The notes beneath the pieces were generated by a model. That model had not been told where the DNA came from. It worked only from the letters and a program-made list of their open reading frames with translations, and did no database searches. Below, piece after piece: positions 55,634-62,961 of a stretch of DNA of 64,000 bases. Source of the stretch: Bradyrhizobium sp. dw_78 (GTDB lineage: Bacteria > Pseudomonadota > Alphaproteobacteria > Rhizobiales > Xanthobacteraceae); contig NZ_JAAVUS010000006.1 of assembly GCF_018449525.1 (NCBI RefSeq), positions 186,001-250,000 on the forward strand, written 5' to 3'. Positions within the stretch are counted from its first letter, which is position 1, and each line of letters begins with the position of its first letter. A program made the position numbers and the translations under genes.

Positions 55634-56913
55634 CCGACGTCGCCTGGATCGACGCCGCGCTGACCTCGGCGCGTCCCCAGGCGGTCGGCGCGCTGTTGCG
55701 CTACTTCCGCGATCTCGACATCGCCGAGGAGGCTTTCCAGAATGCCTGCCTGCGGGCGCTGAAAAGCTGGCCGCAAAACGGGCCGCCGCGCGATCCCGCA
55801 GGCTGGCTGATCATGGTCGGGCGAAATGCGGCCATCGACGATATCCGGCGCGGCCGCAAGCAGGAGCCGCTGCCCGAGGATGATGCGATCTCCGACCTCG
55901 ACGACACCGAGGAGGCATTGGCCGAACGTCTCGACGGCTCGCATTATCGCGACGACATCCTGCGGCTGCTGTTCATCTGCTGCCATCCCGAACTGCCGGC
56001 GACGCAGCAGATCGCGCTGGCGCTGCGCATTGTCTCGGGGCTTACCGTGAAGCAGATCGCGCGCGCCTTCTTGGTCAGCGATGCCGCGATGGAGCAGCGC
56101 ATCACCCGCGCCAAGGCGCGCGTCGCCGATGCGGAGGTGCCGTTCGAGGCGCCGGGCGCCGCGGAGCGCGCCGGGCGGCTCTCCGCCGTTGCCGCGATGA
56201 TCTACCTGATTTTCAACGAGGGCTATTCCGCGAGCGGCGACACCGCCGATATCCGCAACCCACTATGCGAGGAAGCGATCCGCCTGGCGCGGCTGTTGCT
56301 GCGGCTGTTTCAGAACGAGCCTGAGATCATGGGGCTGATGGCGTTATTGCTGTTGCAGCATGCCCGTGCCGCCGCACGCTTCGATGCCGATGGCGGATTG
56401 ATCCTGCTCGAGGATCAGGATCGCAATCTCTGGAATCAAACGCTGATCGCGGAGGGGCTGGCGCTGATCGACAAGGCGATGCGCCATCGCCGCAGCGGGC
56501 CCTACCAGATCCAGGCGGCGATCGCGGCCCTGCATGCCCGCGCCGCAAAGCCCGGGGATACCGACTGGAAACAGATCGATCTGCTTTATGGCGCGCTTGA
56601 GGTCATGCAGCCCTCGCCGGTGGTGACGTTGAACCGTGCGGTTGCGGTGTCCAAGGTGCGCGGGTCCGAGGCGGCGCTTGAGATGATCGAGCCACTGGGC
56701 GAGCGGCTGTCGAATTACTTTCATTTCTTCGGCGTGCGCGGTGCATTCCTGATGCAACTCGGCCGCCATGATGAGGCGCGCGTTGCCTTCGATCGCGCCA
56801 TCGCGCTTGCCAATACCACGGCGGAAGCCGCCCATATCCGCATGCATCTCGACCGTCTGATGCGCGAGGGGCGGCCGCAGGGCGCCAGGGCGGATAAGTC
56901 GCCGGCAAATTGA
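55630..56913 (+). CDS. ECF42-group RNA polymerase sigma factor with C-terminal extension
   Basis: 427 aa, far longer than ordinary ECF sigma factors. Sigma-2 region FRDLDIAEEAFQNACLRALK and GWLIMVGRNAAIDDIRR; sigma-4 region ATQQIALALRIVSGLTVKQIARAFLVSDAAMEQRITRAK. The remaining ~230 residues (about 190-420) are the helical, TPR-like extension of the group. ECF42 members lack a classical anti-sigma factor and pair with DGPF proteins, as here. Likely regulates a small regulon including its own operon. Confidence 0.93.
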   Translation: MTDVAWIDAALTSARPQAVGALLRYFRDLDIAEEAFQNACLRALKSWPQNGPPRDPAGWLIMVGRNAAIDDIRRGRKQEPLPEDDAISDLDDTEEALAERLDGSHYRDDILRLLFICCHPELPATQQIALALRIVSGLTVKQIARAFLVSDAAMEQRITRAKARVADAEVPFEAPGAAERAGRLSAVAAMIYLIFNEGYSASGDTADIRNPLCEEAIRLARLLLRLFQNEPEIMGLMALLLLQHARAAARFDADGGLILLEDQDRNLWNQTLIAEGLALIDKAMRHRRSGPYQIQAAIAALHARAAKPGDTDWKQIDLLYGALEVMQPSPVVTLNRAVAVSKVRGSEAALEMIEPLGERLSNYFHFFGVRGAFLMQLGRHDEARVAFDRAIALANTTAEAAHIRMHLDRLMREGRPQGARADKSPAN

Positions 56914-57188
56914 GAGGGCGTCACGGTCGAGACAAGTTGGGACAGGACGAGGCAAAATAAATTTACGTGCCCCGTCGGACCGCGCCTGCCCCGTTCGTTC
57001 TAGGGGCGGCATCAGCGCTTGGAACCGGCGGCGCCCTTGGCGGGTGGCTGGCCGTCACGGGGACGATGGACAAAACGGGTTATGCTTCGGGTGAAACGCG
57101 TGTTGATGTCGTTTTCGCGCTGAAGCGCAGGGAAACTATCGAACGTTTCAAGGATCATTCATCCGGGGATCAACCAGAGGAGCAGGCG

Positions 57189-57608
57189 ATGCAGATCAAT
57201 CCCTATCTGTTTTACGACGGAAATTGCGAGGCGGCGTTCACCTATTATGAGAAAGCGCTCGGCGGCAAGATCGAGCTGATGCTGAGAAACGAGGAGGCGC
57301 CGCCGGAGATGCCGTCGCCGCCGGAACGGAAAAAGAAAATCATGCACGCCAGGATCTCGATCGACGGCCAGGTGCTGATGGCGTCGGACGCACCTCCGGA
57401 ACATTTCCATAAGCCCCAGGGCTTTTCGGTCTCGCTGACGGTCGGCGATCCCGCCGAGGCCGAGCGCAAGTTCAACGCGCTCTGCGAAGGCGGCAGCATC
57501 AACATGCCGCTCGGCAAGACCTTCTTCTCCAAGGGATTCGGCATGGTCATTGACCAGTTCGGTATCCCCTGGATGGTCAATTGTCCGCTCGATCAGTACA
57601 GCCATTGA
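57189..57608 (+). CDS. VOC-family protein, PhnB-like
   Basis: 139 aa. Glyoxalase-fold: NPYLFYDGNCEAAFTYYEKALGG, MHARISIDGQVLMASDAP, and KGFGMVIDQFGIPWMVN. Related proteins (PhnB, 3-demethylubiquinone methyltransferase-like) have no proven activity. ATG 57189 has AGGAG upstream. It follows the ECF42 operon after 275 bp; ECF42 regulons often include such proteins, but that it is a target here is inference. Confidence 0.9.
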   Translation: MQINPYLFYDGNCEAAFTYYEKALGGKIELMLRNEEAPPEMPSPPERKKKIMHARISIDGQVLMASDAPPEHFHKPQGFSVSLTVGDPAEAERKFNALCEGGSINMPLGKTFFSKGFGMVIDQFGIPWMVNCPLDQYSH

Positions 57609-57653
57609 ACGGGCAATCTAATGCGAAGCCGGTGCCGATGGACAGCTGATGGT

Positions 57654-58091
57654 TCATCGGCACGACGGATAAATCGCCGCGAGTTCGCGTCCGCGCAGCA
57701 GCAATAGGCGGGACGACAATCCGCCGCGCCGCGAGATCCACGCTTGCACGGCGTCGGGATAGGCTTCCAGCACCAGCTCCGAGGCTTCCGGCTCGGCATG
57801 CAGGCGGCCGCGCCGGTCCATTGATCGCGCGGCATGAAATCCCAGCACAGCCCGACGGGTCACGCAGATGCGCTCGGAGGGAACCAGGCTCAGCACCAGT
57901 GTGCAGGCCGACAGGCACGGCCCGTCGATGACGACGCGTTCACCGGATTCGCGGACGCTTTCGAACAGATCGAGGAACGGGCCGACGGCTCCTCCGGGGC
58001 TGCCGAGAATCCGGATTTCGGCAGACGATGGCGAGGCGAGAACAAGCAGCAGTGTGACCGACAGAAAAATCTTCAGGCCGGTCTTTGGCAC
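57654..58091 (-). CDS. Secreted ClpP-fold-like protein of unknown function
   Basis: 145 aa. GTG start at 58091 with AAGGAG 8 nt upstream, leading straight into a signal peptide (KIFLSVTLLLVLASPSSA). The mature part reads GSPGGAVGPFLDLFESVRES, VIDGPCLSACTLVLS and RRAVLGFHAARS, an order recalling ClpP/SppA-type serine peptidases (Ser in LSAC, His in GFHAA) in minimal form. Probably a periplasmic protein of the COG3904 kind; activity untested. Confidence 0.72.
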   Translation of the reverse strand: MPKTGLKIFLSVTLLLVLASPSSAEIRILGSPGGAVGPFLDLFESVRESGERVVIDGPCLSACTLVLSLVPSERICVTRRAVLGFHAARSMDRRGRLHAEPEASELVLEAYPDAVQAWISRRGGLSSRLLLLRGRELAAIYPSCR

Positions 58092-58223
58092 GATGAGAAC
58101 TCCTTGGTGCCACGATGACTGGAACAATAGATCATGCGAGGCGCCGTCGTCCTTGAAGGCTCGCTTCGCGCGGGTCATGGCGTTGCGAAGCGAGCCTTCA
58201 GCAAGACCGAAACCTCCTTCGGG

Positions 58224-58517
58224 TCAAGCCGTGGTTCTGTTCTTGATGGCGCCAACAATGGCCGTAAGGACGGCGCCGGCAACGCCGCCGCCGGCCACCT
58301 GGCCGATGATGCTGCCGATATCCGGCGTCGAGGCGCCATTGGCGAGCAGCGGAATCAGCGTGCCGAGGATCTGTCCTCCGGCGCCGCCGCCGATGGCGCC
58401 TGCGATGGTGTTTCCAAGCGTACCGAGATCGATATTCTTCGCTGCGCCTGCGGCGACATTGCCGCCGACCGCGCCACTGATGACCTGAATGATCAGATTG
58501 ATGAGTAGTCCCGACAT
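58224..58517 (-). CDS. Small glycine-rich hydrophobic protein
   Basis: 97 aa, over half Gly, Ala, Ile, Leu and Val; repeats of the pattern GxxxGxxxG (GAVGGNVAAGAAKNIDLG, AIGGGAGGQILGTLI, IIGQVAGGGVAGAVL). No recognised family and no signal peptide. GAGGAG precedes ATG 58517, supporting expression. It may form amphipathic helices that insert into or assemble on membranes. Confidence 0.68.
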   Translation of the reverse strand: MSGLLINLIIQVISGAVGGNVAAGAAKNIDLGTLGNTIAGAIGGGAGGQILGTLIPLLANGASTPDIGSIIGQVAGGGVAGAVLTAIVGAIKNRTTA

Positions 58518-58803
58518 GACGTGATACTCCTCGCTCCGGTGTTTGAGGTTCAGCCCTGTCCGCGCACGACGCCGGACCATCGCCGCGTCACGGCAGAGCT
58601 TAGGCGTTTGGTCCGGGAAGTCATGCTGCGTGCGCGAAGAGGCGGGTGAATTGGCCGGCGAAATTGTTTTCAGGCTCCCACAACCTTTTTGAGCTGCGCC
58701 GCCTGACGCCGCGCATGGGCCGGTTCGACGCAATAAGGCCGCAGGGGGAGGCGAGATGCAGGGTCGATTGCGGCGCCCGTTAATCATCGGCTGTGCCGGT
58801 TGA

Positions 58804-58906
58804 TCTAGAGCATGTTCTGATTGAATCAGAACCGAAGCTCTCAATTCTTGTTTTGACGCGTTTTCTTCGCGCGAACCGGTATCCACTTCGCTCAAAAACG
58901 CTGTAG
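58804..58906. repeat. Rhizobiales-type ~100-bp repeat, family B copy 4
   Basis: TCTAGAGCATGTTCTGATTG start, TCAGAACC hairpin partner, ACGCGTTTTCTTC, CGCGAACCGG, and CTCAAAAACGCTGTAG end. It directly precedes the tetR operator, so any tetR promoter must lie in or next to it. The rest of the 58518-58942 spacer (425 bp) holds no gene. Confidence 0.8.
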
Positions 58907-58921
58907 TGACCTTTGCGGGCG

Positions 58922-58948
58922 GCTCATGTAAAAGCCATTTACATGAGC
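58922..58948. promoter_or_regulatory. Operator overlapping the TetR start codon
   Basis: Perfect inverted repeat with arms GCTCATGTAAA and TTTACATGAGC and a 5-bp spacer AGCCA. The ATG of the TetR gene (58943-58945) lies in its right arm. The same core (ATGTAAA-N5-TTTACAT) recurs at 59733-59751. Confidence 0.8.
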
Positions 58949-59665
58949 TGGAACAAAGAGCAGGGCCGCACCGAGCGCGGCTACCATCACGGCAATCTCA
59001 AGGAAGCGCTGTTGCAGGCGGCGCTCGACCTGATCGCGAAGAAAGGCCCGGCCGGGTTCACCTTCGCCGACGCGGCGCGTCTGGCCGGCGTCAGTCCGGC
59101 CGCGCCCTACCGGCATTTCCGCGACCGCGACGAATTATTGTCGAGCATCGCGCTGCGCGGCTTCGAACAGTTCGAGGCGATGTTGACCCATGCCTGGGAT
59201 GATGGCCGTCCGGAAACGGTTGCGGCGTTCGAGCGGGTCGGCAAGGCCTATCTCGCCTTCGCGCGCGAGGAGCCGGCATTCTATTCGGCGATGTTTGAAT
59301 CCGGGCTTCCTCTCGATCTTAACCCGGCGCTGCTTGCGGCCAGCGAGCGCGCGTTCAGCGTCGTCCGTGCGGCCGCGGAGCGCCTCGCCGCGTTGGCGCC
59401 GCCCGACGTGCCGCGGCCGCCGGCCCTGATGATGGCGCTGCACATCTGGTCGATGTCGCATGGCGTGGCGTCGCTGTTCGCGCGCGGCGATGCGGCGAGG
59501 CGCAAACTGCCGATGTCGGCCGACGATCTGCTGGAGGCCGAGGTTTTGATTTATCTGCGTGGGCTCGGTTTCCCGGTCGGCGGTGGGCCGGCCCAGCCAA
59601 CAGAGCGTGCCGATCAAAAGACCAAGGCCAGCCCTGCCTCCGGTCCCTGGGGCGCTCGCAAATAA
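58943..59665 (+). CDS. TetR-family repressor with WHG-type C-terminal domain
   Basis: 240 aa. Helix-turn-helix domain GYHHGNLKEALLQAALDLIA and FADAARLAGVSPAAPYRHFRDRDELL (about 12-60); the C-terminal part with HIWSMSHGVASLF is of the WHG ligand-binding class. ATG 58943 was chosen; TTG 58913 would place ten codons through the operator. The last ~30 residues are a polar tail. Predicted to repress itself and the next gene. Confidence 0.92.
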   Translation: MSWNKEQGRTERGYHHGNLKEALLQAALDLIAKKGPAGFTFADAARLAGVSPAAPYRHFRDRDELLSSIALRGFEQFEAMLTHAWDDGRPETVAAFERVGKAYLAFAREEPAFYSAMFESGLPLDLNPALLAASERAFSVVRAAAERLAALAPPDVPRPPALMMALHIWSMSHGVASLFARGDAARRKLPMSADDLLEAEVLIYLRGLGFPVGGGPAQPTERADQKTKASPASGPWGARK

Positions 59666-59705
59666 AGTTCCAGAAATAATTTGACGGGCGCCGGCTGCGC
59701 CTCGC

Positions 59706-59751
59706 TTGACAAAAACCCGGAATGGGTTAGGTATGTAAATGTTATTTACAT
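59706..59751 (+). promoter_or_regulatory. Promoter and TetR operator of the DUF2852 gene
   Basis: TTGACA (59706-59711), 16-bp spacer, TAGGTA (59728-59733), overlapped by ATGTAAA-TGTTA-TTTACAT (59733-59751), the same core as the operator at the TetR start. Bound repressor would cover the -10 region and start site. Confidence 0.75.
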
Positions 59752-59782
59752 TCACAACGGCGTGACGCCGATGGAGAGGGAA

Positions 59783-60265
59783 ATGGCCTACACCGCAGAT
59801 GTCAATCGATGGCGCGGCCCCGACAACGAGCCCTATCGGCCGCATTGGCGCGCGCAGCCCGGTTTGGTGATCGCGACCGTCTTAGGCTTCCTGCTGTGGT
59901 GGCCGGTCGGACTTGCCTTTCTCTTTTTCACACTCAGGAGCGCGAACATGGGTTGCTGGAATCATCAGGATCGCTGGCAGAACAAGATGGAGCGGATGCA
60001 GTACAGGATGGAGCGGATGCGCGACCGCATGGAGCAGCGCGGCTTTCCGTTCGGCGGCTTCCGCGGCTTCGGCCCGCCCTCGAGCGGCAACCGCGCCTTC
60101 GATGAATACCGCATGGAAACGCTGCACCGCCTCGAGGAGGAGCAGCGCGAATTCAGGGATTTCCTGGAGCGCCTGCGTCAGGCCCGGGACAAGGAGGAGT
60201 TCGACCAGTTCATGGCGCAGCACCGCCAGCGTCCGACTCCGCCGAACGATCAGCCGCAGGGCTAA
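59783..60265 (+). CDS. DUF2852 membrane protein
   Basis: 160 aa. One or two membrane helices (GLVIATVLGFLLWWPVGLAF, about 32-52), then a Met/Arg-rich coiled region (KMERMQYRMERMRDRMEQ), a Gly/Phe patch FPFGGFRGFG and a long charged helix (RLEEEQREFRDFLERLRQ). The DUF2852 family is of unknown function and is common in Rhizobiales. ATG 59783 has GGAGAGGG just upstream. It is the only structural gene seen under the TetR circuit. Confidence 0.88.
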   Translation: MAYTADVNRWRGPDNEPYRPHWRAQPGLVIATVLGFLLWWPVGLAFLFFTLRSANMGCWNHQDRWQNKMERMQYRMERMRDRMEQRGFPFGGFRGFGPPSSGNRAFDEYRMETLHRLEEEQREFRDFLERLRQARDKEEFDQFMAQHRQRPTPPNDQPQG

Positions 60266-60381
60266 AACATGATCGGAGCTAAAACATAATTCCGAAAGGT
60301 CGAGACCGGCGTTCGGAAAAGGGGGGCTTGCCCCAATCAAGATCAGACCCTGAGATTTAAGTTTTACGCCCTCGATCCCAT
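60266..60381. other. Spacer after the DUF2852 gene
   Basis: No gene seen. An AACATGATCGGAGCTAAAAC / AACATAAT tandem-like stretch at 60267-60292 follows the stop directly. Confidence 0.4.
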
Positions 60382-60456
60382 ACCCTCAGGCCTAGCGCCC
60401 CCAAACCTGAGGGCTACCCCCGCCGCCCACCTGCTCCCGCGGGTGGGCGGCTTTCT
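60360..60456 (+). ncRNA. Candidate two-hairpin RNA ending in a terminator
   Basis: Hairpin 1: CCCTCAGG (60383-60390) / CCTGAGGG (60406-60413), 8 bp perfect with a C-rich 15-nt loop. Hairpin 2: GCCGCCCACC (60422-60431) / GGTGGGCGGC (60442-60451), 10 bp perfect, followed by TTTCTT, a good terminator. It could be the 3' end of the DUF2852 mRNA or an independent small RNA; the C-rich loop is suited to pairing with Shine-Dalgarno sequences. Confidence 0.4.
60422..60456 (+). terminator. Intrinsic terminator
   Basis: The 10-bp GC-rich stem described for the RNA candidate, followed by TTTCTT; separates the TetR/DUF2852 unit from tolQ. Confidence 0.75.
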
Positions 60457-60753
60457 TGTGCCGGTAAAACTATGCCCCGCGGCGGCATGTCGGCGGGATG
60501 GCGCCTTTTGAAATCCCCTGTGGTAACTTCGCCTTAACCATGATTAGCGTCTGGTTAGTGACGTAAGGACGCGCGGACAGCCCTTGTTTTGACATGTTGG
60601 CAGGGAATGCAGGCTTCCGGCTTTGGACGGGCCTCCCATGCGACACAAAAAGGCTCTTGTGCGCTTTCCCGCGCGCCAGACGCGCGGCTGTGGGACCGGC
60701 AGCGATGCTCCCGGAGATTTTGGGACACATGCGTTGAAGAGGATACCGATAAA
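60457..60753 (+). other. tolQ upstream region
   Basis: 297 bp with no gene. AT-richer sequence TTAACCATGATTAGCG and TGGTTAGTGACG around 60535-60565 may carry the tol promoter, but no box pair is convincing. A GAAGAGGA stretch just before tolQ supplies its ribosome-binding site. Confidence 0.45.
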
Positions 60754-61467
60754 ATGAATCCGGCCGACGTGGCTCAGTCAGCTTTGCCGATCGCATCCGG
60801 CGACGTGTCGTTGATCGCATTGTTTCTGCAGGCCGCATGGATCGTCAAAGTGGTCATGTTGGGTCTGCTGGCCTGCTCCGTGTGGGTCTGGGCGATCGCA
60901 ATCGACAAGATCTTCCTGTACGGGCGCACCAAGCGTTCCATGGACCGGTTCGAGCAGGCGTTCTGGTCCGGCCAGTCGATCGAGGAGCTTTACCGCACGC
61001 TGTCGGCCAAGCCGACGCAATCGATGGCGGCCTGTTTCGTCGCCGCGATGCGCGAATGGAAGCGGTCGTTCGAAAGCCAGGCGCGGTCTTTCGCAGGACT
61101 TCAGATGCGGATCGAAAAGGTCATGAACGTTTCCATCGCCCGTGAAATCGAGCGGCTGGAGCGCCGGCTCTTGGTGCTGGCGACCGTCGGCTCGGCGGGG
61201 CCGTTCGTCGGCCTGTTCGGCACCGTCTGGGGCATCATGTCGAGCTTCCAGTCGATCGCCGCCTCGAAGAACACGTCGCTGGCGGTGGTGGCGCCCGGCA
61301 TCGCGGAGGCGCTGTTTGCCACCGCGATCGGCCTTATCGCCGCCATTCCAGCGACTATTTTCTACAATAAGTTCACGTCCGAGGTGAACCGGCAGGCGCA
61401 GCGGCTGGAAGGATTCGCCGACGAATTTTCAGCGATCCTGTCGCGCCAGATCGATGAGCGGGCATGA
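60754..61467 (+). CDS. tolQ: Tol-Pal proton channel subunit TolQ
   Basis: 237 aa, three membrane helices: first at about 30-50 (AAWIVKVVMLGLLACSVWVW), the others in the family core GSAGPFVGLFGTVWGIMSSF and APGIAEALFATAIGLIAAIP. With TolR it uses the proton gradient to energise TolA and keep the outer membrane attached during division. ATG 60754 follows GAGGATACCGATAAA. Confidence 0.96.
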   Translation: MNPADVAQSALPIASGDVSLIALFLQAAWIVKVVMLGLLACSVWVWAIAIDKIFLYGRTKRSMDRFEQAFWSGQSIEELYRTLSAKPTQSMAACFVAAMREWKRSFESQARSFAGLQMRIEKVMNVSIAREIERLERRLLVLATVGSAGPFVGLFGTVWGIMSSFQSIAASKNTSLAVVAPGIAEALFATAIGLIAAIPATIFYNKFTSEVNRQAQRLEGFADEFSAILSRQIDERA

Positions 61468-61518
61468 GGCAAGGTATTTGAGGGACGGTATCATTGTGAG
61501 CATCTTGGACATCAGATC

Positions 61519-61965
<447 letters not shown>

Positions 61966-61969
61966 GAGC

Positions 61970-62911
61970 GTGAAGGTGAAGGTCGACAAGACACTCCTCG
62001 CGTCCGTGGCCCTGCACGTCCTCGTGATCGGGTGGGGGCTGGTGTCGTTCTCGTCCAAGGCCTTCGAATCCGCGCCGGAAGAATCCCTGCCGGTTGACAT
62101 CGTTTCCGCCGATCAGCTCGCCCGTGTCACGGCCGGCTCGAAAACCGGCAAGAAGGAAAATCCGAAGCCGCTGGTGGAGAAGGTCGCCGAAGCCAAGCCG
62201 GTGGACGACGATGCCGTCGGCAAGATCAGCGACAAGCCGCCGGTGGTGACCGACACTTCGCCGCCGCCCGAGCCGAAGCCGGTGGAAAAACCGGTCGAGA
62301 AAACGCCTGATCCGCCGAAGCCGGTCGCCGAGAGCAAGCCGAAGGAAGAACCCAAGCCGATCGAGAAAAAACCGGATCCGCCCAAGGTCGATCCGATCGC
62401 GGAAGCGCTGAAGAAGGAAGAGAAGAAGCCGCCGCCGAAGCCGCAGACCCAGGCCGCGACACCTCCGCCGCAACAGAACAAGCCCAAGGAACGGACCTTC
62501 GATCAGTCCAAGATCGCGGCCCTGCTCGACAAGCGTGATCCGACGCGGCAGGCGGTGACCGGCGAAACGCTGAATTCGAACGCATCGCTCGGGCTTTCCA
62601 AGGGCAAGGCCGCCGACAATTCGGCGACATGGGGTTCGATGTTCAAGGAGCAGGTCGATCGCTGCTGGAAAAAACCCTATGGCGGGATCGAAGCCCAGAA
62701 GCCGCAGATCGTTATCGATATCAGGCTGAAGCGCGACGGCACGCTCGAAGCGCAGCCGATTCCGGAAGGGACGCCGGGCACGCCCTATCTTCGCGTCTAT
62801 CAGGAGAGCGCCCTGCGCGCGATCATCGATTGCCAGCCGTATAACCTGCCCGCGGCCTATTTCGACGAGTGGAAATATTTCGGGGGTTTATTCACCGACG
62901 AAAAGACCTGA
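61970..62911 (+). CDS. tolA: Tol-Pal linker protein TolA
   Basis: 313 aa. N-terminal anchor (about 8-30), a Pro/Lys/Glu-rich extended domain (about 55-180, with repeats of the type [16 protein letters not shown]), and a C-terminal globular domain ending [16 protein letters not shown] that contacts TolB/Pal. GTG start at 61970. Confidence 0.94.
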   Translation: MKVKVDKTLLASVALHVLVIGWGLVSFSSKAFESAPEESLPVDIVSADQLARVTAGSKTGKKENPKPLVEKVAEAKPVDDDAVGKISDKPPVVTDTSPPPEPKPVEKPVEKTPDPPKPVAESKPKEEPKPIEKKPDPPKVDPIAEALKKEEKKPPPKPQTQAATPPPQQNKPKERTFDQSKIAALLDKRDPTRQAVTGETLNSNASLGLSKGKAADNSATWGSMFKEQVDRCWKKPYGGIEAQKPQIVIDIRLKRDGTLEAQPIPEGTPGTPYLRVYQESALRAIIDCQPYNLPAAYFDEWKYFGGLFTDEKT

Positions 62912-62961
62912 ATGCTGCTACCAACGGCAGCGCGAAACTGCGAAACGAAGCCCGTGACAAA

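Noticed and set aside
58913-58942. Upstream TTG start for the TetR gene
   Set aside because: It would translate through the operator palindrome, adds residues without HTH-family similarity, and lacks a clear ribosome-binding site.
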